Shown here: piece by piece, positions 43,593 to 54,290 of the stretch
How positions within the stretch are numbered: the first letter of the stretch is position 1
Layout of the letters: the number at the start of each line of letters is the position of its first letter
DNA from: Breviolum minutum Mf 1.05b.01
Lineage: Eukaryota; Sar; Dinophyceae; Suessiales; Symbiodiniaceae
DNA length: 64,000 nucleotides
Reading direction: 5' to 3'
NCBI GenBank assembly: GCA_000507305.1
Contig: DF239958.1
Span: 1 to 64,000, forward strand
Position numbers and translations under genes: made by a program
Notes under the pieces: generated by a model
What the model saw: the letters and a program-made list of their open reading frames with translations, nothing else
The model's database searches: none
Told to the model about the DNA's origin: nothing

Positions 43593-46500
43593 CTGAAGGG
43601 GGAGCGTCCGCAATGGTATGCTGTTCTTTTTTTTGAGTCGTCCAAGAAAGCTGCGATGTTCACATGCCAAAAATCAATCAAGATGGCGACAGTATGCACG
43701 CGATTGGATCTACATATAGCAAGTCTAGAGTTGCTCCAATCTTATATCGCCCTTTCACCAGAAGTCCTCACCATACGGTTGATGTAGACATATTCCGGCT
43801 TAGCATGTTGTTTTCATTATCCCAACTCATTGAGTGAAGTTGATCATATTCCACCTCCAGATTCCTGAAATGTTGAGCCAGTTTTGGGGGGGTGCCATGC
43901 CAAGATCCTAAGCTACTATCAAGTCTCCAAGTGGAGAAAAGATGCAACTCCCCAGAAGCTTAAAGTGCAGCATTCGCTATTAGAGTTGAGGTTGATGTGT
44001 GTAATACCTTCTGAGTGACTACTGGTTCGCTTGTCACTAAGACGAGTCTTTTTTAAGACCAATTTTTGAGTAATTTATTTGTATGTCAACAAATCATACT
44101 CTGAAATCCTAAAATCTTTGGATAATCTGTTTAAAGAAGGCTGAGGAAAAGGTAGCAATTTACATGATACTGGATTTTATTCAGGTGAAGCACTGAGGTT
44201 GTAAACTCGTGATAAACTCGTGCCCTCAGATCCCCGCACCGTGTGAGCTTGTGAAGAGCCTCGGGCATTGGTAGAAGTGATTCGAGAGGCGTGAAAAAAT
44301 TGGTGGTCCCAATTCATGAATCTTGTGATGCGCGAAGCTATTTAAGAAGGGGCCGAATTTATTACTGCAAAAATACAGGTTGAAATTGCATTCACTGTAA
44401 AAATCATGGCCGGGTCTGTGACCACAACTCACCTTCCGTTCATTTTACTACCGCAATTCTCGACTGGCATGTGCTCATTTCATCAGTCCCAGTTCCATGG
44501 TGTTTGGTGAATCATTTCATCTGTTTTCAAGACTGACCTCATCAATGTTGGACAACTTCAGCGAGCAAAATGTCCAGTCTTGAAAAACAAATGCTGCGTT
44601 TCAAGAGTTGCACTTCTTCAAGTTGCTTCCCGTTCCAATCTGACTTCCAAAGTCTTTTTTTTTCAACTCAAAATCTCCTTCCCAAAAAAATCCCAAAAAA
44701 TCTTCCAAAAAATCCCGGATTTTTGTTGTTTTTGTTTGGGTTGACCCTTGGGATGCCCCGGCGTGGACTTCTTTCAGGATCAGGCCTGGAATTTATTGCG
44801 GGCCATTTCTGATGGTGAGATCTCAACAGTTGCCAACCCGGATTGTTGGGGGGGAAAGCAAAAGAATCCGACTAGGTTGGTGGTTGAACCCAACCCATCT
44901 GAAAAAATATGCTCGTCAAATTGGATCCTTTCCCCCAATTTCCGGGGCGACTTTTTGAAAAAAAAAGATGAGTTGCCACCACCTAGAATCAGTAGCATCA
45001 TGAAAACATGGATCTTTGGAATGCTACCTGCTACCTTCGGATGCTTTTTCTGGTATCCCAGGTCACAAGGTGGTAAAAAAAAAACGCCAGATTTCTGAAC
45101 CATCAACATTATGTTATTACTGCTTTAAACAACACAGACTCCACCCAAAAAAAATGTTTCCATCCCTGACATGGTTGCCAAAACCTTGAAGCTCAAAAAT
45201 GGAGGTGAAATCAGTTGGGGAAGCATCTCATCAACCTCATGATTTGCGTTTTCCTTGGTCACAAATCGCAACTTCAAACTTGGAAGTGCACCTGTCATGC
45301 TGAAGCAAGCCCTTGGAGCCAGCACTCAACACAGAACAGCTGGATACATAGCTTTCCTTAGAAAGCTGCAAAGGTGTGAAGAGATCGACTGCAAACCAGC
45401 CTTTGTTCCCAACATTTGGCCATCTTTAACGTTGAAAAGTGAAGTTGTCTACTTTTAGAGCTTCCCCAATCTCAACCATTTCAAACATGCCCTTCAGATT
45501 TTGGTGACTTGCTCTTTCAGTTTGACTCGGATGATCCAATAGAATTCCCTGATTGAATAGTTTGATTCACTCCTTCCCCCTTTAGGAAAAAAATCGACCC
45601 CATCCACACCCATTTCGTTCACCAAACTTTTGACACAAAGTGGCAGAGAGCTGTGGAGTTCAAAGACACCAAACTTGCCATAAAAGCCATAAAAGTTCAT
45701 TAAAGTCTCTGTCTCTTGGGATTTTTGTTGGGTGGATTCGTTTCTACTATGCAGTTGGATCCAGCATATCAAGCTAGGCGTGGAGAATTTCTACTCAATC
45801 CGACAACCACTGACCCACCACCGCTGTCCGTTCAAGTGACCGGCAGTTCAAGGCCCAACAAGCGTAAGGCTAGCTCTTCTACGTATGCCTTTGGGCCACG
45901 GGCATCTGTGATGCCAAACCAGCAGGGGGGCAATCTGCTATTTGTCAACATGGAAGTCTTCCCCAAAACGAGTTGGATGTTCTTTGTATTTGAAAACCAC
46001 CGGCTTGGGAGAAACTTTTGATGAAATCACCCATCTGAAAAGCTGTGGATTGAAAGCTTCTCAATCACATTCAAGGGAACTTCACCATGAGGAATATCCT
46101 AATGATATTTGATTTTAATGCCAAGAGAAGCTAGGGCAGGTCACAGTAAGCTTGGCATTATGACAATGTAGCAACAGCCGCTTTCTGAAGTTTTCCGTCC
46201 CACGTTTCAGATGATGGTCCCCCTCCCTTTGCACCAAACAAAAATTCGGATGATGAATTGCTTGCTGCGGCGCTTCACTGGAGATAGAAATCATCGTGTT
46301 TCTTCAGCCAAATCTATATCAAATCCTGATGGAAAACACCCTCCACCACTTGAGTTGTTGAGAAAAGTGGATGTTTCACATTGATATCATGCCAAAGGCT
46401 CGCAGTCTTACAGTTTCAAAAAGGAAGTTCAAATCAATCTACTGTTAATAGCTGAAATCCAGCCAACCACCTGCTGATAGTATGAAACTCCAAGCCAATC

Positions 46501-46989
46501 TCCAGTTGGTAGGACATGATCCCATCATCCTAATATTAGAATCATCCGTAATGGATGGATCACAATTGCATCCATTAGGTTCATGTTTCTTGAACGCCCC
46601 CCCAGAAAAAAAAAAGTTAGAAGAAAAACAAAAAGTAGAATAAGAAACTACATTAATGAATTATCCTCCACTCAACTGCTGGATGGATTGGTGATAGCCA
46701 ACTGCAGAATCCAGAAACCTTAATCAGCCATGACACTGGCTGTTGTAGCAGCAGCTGTGCACGGCTGGCTTGCCAGGTGCTCGAGGATGGCGCACTCTCC
46801 TGAACAGAAACCAAGTCGGTTGTTTTTTGTCCTGAAATGGAGGGAGGAGGGTCTGTCAATACGTGATACAGGTATGAACAACACGTGTATATATATATAT
46901 GTACATATATATATGTATATGTATATATGTATATATATACGTGTATATATATATATGTATATATGTATATATATNTATATATATATATG

Positions 46990-47020
<31 letters not shown>

Positions 47021-50000
47021 GTATATATATGTATATATATATATATATGAATCACATGATATCTGGGTAAAATATTACGTTTCACCAACCTGGCTTTCCC
47101 TCCAATCAGGACAGTTTCGGAGGATTCCCCTAGATACTCAACTGATAGGTTTTGGGGTGATGTCAGGTGACGTCACTATAATGATTACAGCAACAAAATG
47201 AACACGTCGTTGTAAGATGATGTTCAACAAATACCAAAATTGTCATTACAATGATTTGTTGTGCCTCTGAGTATGAATGAATGTTCAAAACGAATTTCAT
47301 GAATTGTGTTTTCAACACATCTTTAGCATGACTGTCAGCAGCAATGTAGCATCTCCCATCCTCAAAGTCAGTGATGTGACGCAGCAATCGATAAGGTAGC
47401 TGCATGGCATTCAGCGGAGCCTGCGTTGACAACAGATTCACAAGAGATACAAACAGCATTTAAAATGTCCGTCAGTCCCTGTGCTTCTATGTGTTTCTAG
47501 ATGTTCTATAATCTCTGGTTCTTTTCAATTTGGGGATGTGTCCCATTTGGTCGTGGCAGGTTGTCACTTTTCTTGATATCGTGCCAATTCAACAGCAGCG
47601 GGGTGACATTCGTCGAATTGGACGTTCCTCCACGTATCACAGCTAGAGTGTAGTGGAATAGATCCTTCTGAGAGAGAATTTGATGAATGATTCTTGAAGA
47701 GTCTGTACACTCTGGCCAACTCCGCATAATAAGGTCTCGTCAATGAAAATCTGTACTTTCTCATACAACCCCTGGGATTTTTTTACAGCATCAGCAAGAG
47801 TTTTAGGCGCTGCAGGACCAAAAACATGCTTTTATTCCCGGGATCAAAAAAAAAAACAAATCCAATCAAAATAATCATGCTGGAGACATACATTTTTGTG
47901 AGTTGAGAGGCACAGCTTTCAAAGTTGCTTTCAACCTTCCACAAGCAAATCTTCAGTAATTCGACTGCACTACACGCAGGTTTCTAAGAAACCAAATAAA
48001 CCAAACTTGTCCTCTTGGAAACCAAAACCACATGAAAACCACATGAAAACCTATAACTCTACAGCTGTAAAGAACGCGCCACATACCCCACCCGTTGAGT
48101 TTGGGCAGATTCGGTGCTTCCCGAGTTCACCTGCAAAAGCTCGGCAACGTACGCCGCAGCAGCTCCGTTGGCCAAGCCAGCCAGCAATTCCAAGAGCGAT
48201 GACAAGTTCCTCCCCGGGGCAAAAATGATGGTCATCGACATGTGGTGTGAAATCCTGTTATATTTGATGATATTTGTATGTCTTGTAAGTTAGAAAGATT
48301 TATGGAAATCGAAAGATATGGCATTTAAATTGTCAACACTAATATTTCAAATAGCTTTTGGGACATATCCGAACGAAGGTGTTGGAAGACTTCGAAGTTG
48401 GTCGAAAAATATGATTAACAAAAAAACCCACAGGTGCCAAGGAAACCATGAAGAACTCACATCTTCGCCAGAATTTCAAGGGCAGCATGCAAATACGCAG
48501 TACTTACTTTTAGAAACGTCAAGCTCCCACAATATCTGTCTGACACCTATTTTTCGGATCCTTTGGGGAAATAGTTTTGGGATATTTTTGGGCCTGCCAA
48601 AGTGTGTACTACACGTTCCGCACCAACCTGCCCCCGTGGTTTCAACGCTCCTGGGAAAAGTCATCAAGTACGCGTGGAGGATCAAAAAAACACCTTGACG
48701 TTTGGGATAGTCTGACCTGCGGAGATTGGGTTGAGAATGGTGCAAGTAGAAACCTGAATGAAAACCAACCCCTAACCCCCAACAAAACAAAGAATCGGGT
48801 AACTTGGTGATGAGGCTTTTGTCTCGGACTTGCTGTTGGGACCCGAGTTTCCAGTCCCAATCGCCCAAAACAAAGATCATCCAACCCTCCAATACTCACT
48901 TGCCAACCTCATGTTATAGCATCTCGCATTCATGGCTTTTGTTGAAGGAAAATCACACTTCCCTTTGTGTTTTTGTTGCTGGAAAAAAAGATTCACCGAT
49001 CCCTTTTTGGACCTCCAGAACTCCAGACAAGCATTGGCATCCAGAAAGGCCATACTGGCCTCACACCATTTTTCCACAGGTGTCGAGGATTCCAAAGGTT
49101 GAAAAAAACGCAACCTCCCAAACACCCCCCGGCGTTGCAGCAAGAGAGAAGGGTGTACCCGTTTTTTGTTTTTATCATTTCGCACCAAGGAACCAATTTG
49201 GACACAGCCACATTGATCTGTGCCATGGGACCATCAAGACGAAATGCCTTCGCCACCATCGTCACCATGCCCCTGCAAACACGACTGACCATGAGGGTTG
49301 TGATGTATTGTAATGACTACAGACTACCTATGGACCATGGAACCCTAAATGACCCTCCTTTTAGAGGATTTGCTCGCTAAAGCTCCATCTTCAAAGAACT
49401 AGTGTCATCGGTTCCAGGTAAAGATGATCTGATGGATAAAATCAAGCTAAATAGTTTGAGGGCAAAAATCTCTCCGCGCCATTCATTAAGGGTTTTATAC
49501 TTCTTTGTACATCCCAGATTGTTTGCAGGATTGGAGTGGTCCATCAACAAATGTTTACATTGTAAGTCCTCATGAAAATCATAGATTCTGTTTAGATCTG
49601 TTTAGCAACCACCCTACCAAAAACCCCACCTGGAAACAGCCCGCGCTGCCAAGTGCTTGGCATTTCGGCTGTCTGACATGAGAAAGCCACGCTCCTTCCG
49701 TTGAAAAAATCCCACATGGGGGAGCGATTTCGGAAAAGGTCAAGGTTGCTCTGGATGAAAAGGTGAGCTGTTTCAAGATGTTCACCAGTTTCCCTATACT
49801 ATAGTTTTTTGTTTGTTTTTTTTGTTGTTTTTGGTTTTTTTTCTGGTGTTTTTATCTTTTTGCCAACGCTCAGAAACTGCTAGAGAGAACGTCATAATCC
49901 TATAGTTCTCAACTCATCCACTGAAGTCCACCAATCCTTCCACCAACTTTGTTCGGAATTCGTGGGGAAAAAAAACAAGCAGCATCAAGGGTTGTGAGGG

Positions 50001-53000
50001 GATTCAGCCAGCCAATTCCCCCATGAACACAAGCAGATTCGTCTGCTATTAGTAATTTGCGTTTGTTGGGAGGGCAATGAGTGAAAGAAAGCACAGTCAA
50101 GTGTCTCTGCACCCCTCTAGCTATGGCGTCTCAAAATTCAGTGCAACAAAATAAATCCAAGCGTTTCCCAAAATGACAAATCTTGTGGCGATCCCAACTA
50201 GTCTTGAGATGTACTATACCTTACTATTATTTCAAAAATCATCCAAATCTTGCTCCAAGTCTGGGTCCAACTTCCCCCACTCCGCAGAATCAGAACCCGT
50301 GCCGTACCTGAATACTGAGAATGGCATCCTGCAAAATGTCGCTCTGAAACACAGCGCTACTGAAAAATCGTTTGAAGCTAAAACCATGGCTTTCACCTCA
50401 GTGCGAAAGCTCAGGGCAAGAAAGATACGCAACCCTTTCAGCATGTCTCAGAATAATTGCGGGATGTACTGGATCATTTGAGAAATAGTTGTTTGATTCG
50501 AGGGATTAGATAAAAAAGGGCCTTATGCAGGGAAAATGGTCGTTAATCAGCGCCTTTGAAACCCTTATATACGGTATTTCTGCCGGGGTCAGCTCTGGGA
50601 AGGGTAACTTGTGATTCTCATGATATGCCAGGTGGAAAGTCCAAAAGACATGGGTCCTTCCGCATCTGATACCATCGCTCATCCTTATCATCTTTCATGT
50701 GTGCTCTGTTGATGAACAACCTTAATGACAAAGAGATGAATATATAAATCATAGTCATATCATAGTCCAGAAAGACTTCTTTATTGGAAAAGTATGGCAA
50801 TGATTGGCAATGTACAAACCAGTGGCATCAAATCGATCCCACAAAAAAAAGGGTGCAACCCGGTTTAACCATTTGACCTCTGGTTGAACCTCCAATTCTG
50901 CACCTTACCACACAATTGACAGCTTTGGGCCGCACCCATTTAAAACAGCCAGGTCGCGAAAGCTTTCTGGCATAAAACCCAGGAGTACCTGTGCTTCCCA
51001 CCAGAGACCGGATGATAATCCAAAGGTGACTAACAGAGATGATTGGATGATGGCTGATAATGTAACGGATGATCCAAGCAGAAGTGGATGGAACAAGCTC
51101 CAAAATCCCATGGCATTTTTGAAGGGTCGAGATGTTTGTCTTTTTCAAACCACTCACATTGACATCGAACAATTCTCCGGCGCACTGACCAAGCAAGCAC
51201 CACAAGTGCCACATGGCCACCGCAATGCTTGGTGGCGGGGGTGGCTTCTGCCGGAATCATGGCGTGACGACAAATCTCCAACCATCCTCGCAGGAGTGGT
51301 AGGGGGTGGTGATCCCCCCAGTGCCTCCCCGGGTTGAAGGAAAGCAGATTCATGGACCCATGGATGATATGAAATAGGGATCCATGGGGCAGCAGGTTCC
51401 ACTTAGTGTAGAGGAAATGAATTTGTCCCACTGAGTGGCAAAGATTGCTACCATTTATTGTGGAAATAGCACAGTTCCAAACGATCATCGCGATCATGGT
51501 GAGTCTCTATCGTAACTTTCCAGGGCCTCGACATCTGCCATTCAATGCGCGAAAATGAAACTCCAAAGACTTGACGGTTTTTTGTTGGGCACCTTTTGAT
51601 TGACGTATCAAACATCTCAGAGATTCCAAGGGTATCATGGGAAAGGATAGCTGCAAATCCATCATCCAACATGGCCCCATTTCAGTCGGACCAAACAATC
51701 GAAATGCATCGATACCAAGTCCCAGGAGACCACCACCAACACCATTTGCTTCATCCCAGCTAAAGTATCATATTTTACCACCCTCAATTCTTCAACTTCA
51801 CTTTTGGAGGATTCTATTCTGAACTGGGCCCTTTCACATCTGTTGTCACATTCCCAGAAATTGAAAAGGTTTGAAAACCTCCACCCATCGCCATCACATG
51901 TTTCCTTCAATGAGCTTATGCAAATGTTTCACATGCTCCGGACTCGATAGCAAAGGATGTCGTGCTGCCACCTGGGACATCAAAATAAAATCACCATGGT
52001 GGAGGTAGGGAAGGATGAAGGTGTATGAGTCCTAAGGTTCAAGTGCACTGACCACCGAAAAACATCTGAAAAAAAAACGCAATTGCTTGGTTGGTTCGGG
52101 TTGAGGTTATCTCATTTAAGGCTCGTGTGTGTCCGTTTCACTGGCACCTCAAGATCTTCCAAATCCAGATGTTCAATGAGAAGCACAAGGCAGAGATCAC
52201 CAACACATTGTGCTTGGCTACCTCGCATCGAGTTTGCAGTACGCGACACGGTGAAAATCCCTTTGGAAAACATCGAAATCTCAGAAGCAACAATGCTGTT
52301 GACGACCACCAAGCCCTTGTGCTTCAAACAATGAGACTGGTTAATATGCTTCAATCCGGTAAGCACCAGTTGACATGGATAGCTTGAATTCAAGTTTGTA
52401 TCTCTAAACTGCTCACCACGTTTTGTCCAGCAAGACCAAGATGCAAATTTCGGCATCACCCAAAAGCCAGTGATGCAAATGGGCTGCGCGGGGCAGGCTA
52501 CCCAAAAATCGCTGGCGATAACATTCCTGGCAACTGCGGACAAGGTTCCAGGATGGCGCTAAAGGAGCTTATTAGATGAGCTTACAAAGTCACATAGAAA
52601 TTCATCCATACATGCTTCCTCTCACAAAAAGATGTCCCCATTCTTTCACCAACTCAAAATTTGTGTGTGTTTTTTTGTCACGAAAGATCTATCAGTCCTC
52701 TGCAATACGACAAATCTGCTCTGGATCTCTCCTCTCAAACAACCATCCAGTGGTTGAGCCAGTTGCAGTTGAAACTGAAAAAATTGTCAAATTGGATCAT
52801 CTTCCAAATATTCCCAGAGGAGGGGTCACACATATAGCAAAAAAGAAATGTTTGAAAACCACCGCCCAGCTATCATGTGCCAAACTCGTCAGAAGAGATG
52901 GTCAGTGTAGTCCAGTACTTCATGAAAACAGAGTTTGGTACCCAGAAACCATCTGAAACAAAAACAAAATCTTATATTTTACATTCAAAAGGAATTGCGT

Positions 53001-54252
53001 CTTCCAAGCCAAGTCTTTCACGTTGTTTCGCTGTTAGGGAAGTTCAGGTAACCTAACCACCAAGACCTGCAACAGTTTTCATCCAACCTTAGTGGTGGCT
53101 AATCTCCAGTTGCGAAATGATAGGACAGCTTTCCCCCAACTTTTTGGGATGAAACTAAGTTGGTTTAACAAAAATTATGGGTTTGGATTTTTGGGAAACC
53201 TCCATTAAAAACGAACTGGCACTTCTTACCAAAACAGCCACTTGCACTTCCCACATCTCTCCTGCTGATTTGAGGATCATATCCTGCCAATATCAAGCAC
53301 TCCAAGACACAAAGTTGCAATTCAAGGCCTTGCTTCACCACTGTTTCCACCTGGCTGCCAGGTACCAAAAACCGTCCACTGAAAAGGGGGGTAGGAGCGA
53401 CCAAAGGACCTTGAAAAGCACAAAATCCCAAAGAAAGGATCTTTTCTCAAGTCTCCTGCATTTTTTCCCTGCAATTGTTGATACACTCCCAACTCAAAAA
53501 GCAGTCCAACAAAGTTTCTCAAATGACCCGAATGCCAGCACTGTCATAACATGAGGAGGGTTGAACCTCCAATATTTGCTTATTTGGTCTTACATGTGTT
53601 TTAAAAAATGAACCACAGAGCAAAAGCTTGGAATGCTGAATTTTGGGCATTTATATGGTTCGTGCCAGGCACGTAATAAATGATTATTACATAGATAGGC
53701 GCAAATTGTCTGTGCGTGTATGTACATGTATACACATGTGTAACCATATACATATCTTTATGTATATCCATATACACAAACATATACACATACACATGTG
53801 CACGTATACATATTCGGTATAGATAAGCATCCTGGAATTCACAGAATATCACCAAATGTCAATTTCTATATATAATTGTCCTATTGGAGATGGTCCAATT
53901 CCATATTCCAAGTATTCCAGGTATTCCCCCAAAAAAAATAGGCAATTTAATGACCCCTGACGTCCCGTTCCCCCAAGGAAGCTGACTTCTCCATGCTCTG
54001 GAGCCGGTGAGAAACGAGGGCAGCTCGAAACCTGCAGCCCAGGCAACTTCCATTTGGTGTGTTTTGACCACCACAACCAACATCCAACATCCATCCAACA
54101 AAAAAAACGACCACGACAACAACAACAACAAACAACAAACAACAAACAACAAACAACAAACAACAAACAACAAACAACAAACAACAAACAACAAACAACA
54201 AACAACAAACAACAAACAACAAACAACAAACAACAACCAACAACCAACAACC

Positions 54253-54290
<38 letters not shown>

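Noticed and set aside
45716..46021. 101-residue plus-strand frame with Pro/Ser-rich sequence
   Set aside because: The minus strand has an exon with matched acceptor and donor (45841-45905), and the plus frame lacks a donor and partners.
46720..47201. Tyr/Ile-rich frames
   Set aside because: TA-rich microsatellite with an undetermined base; no coding value.
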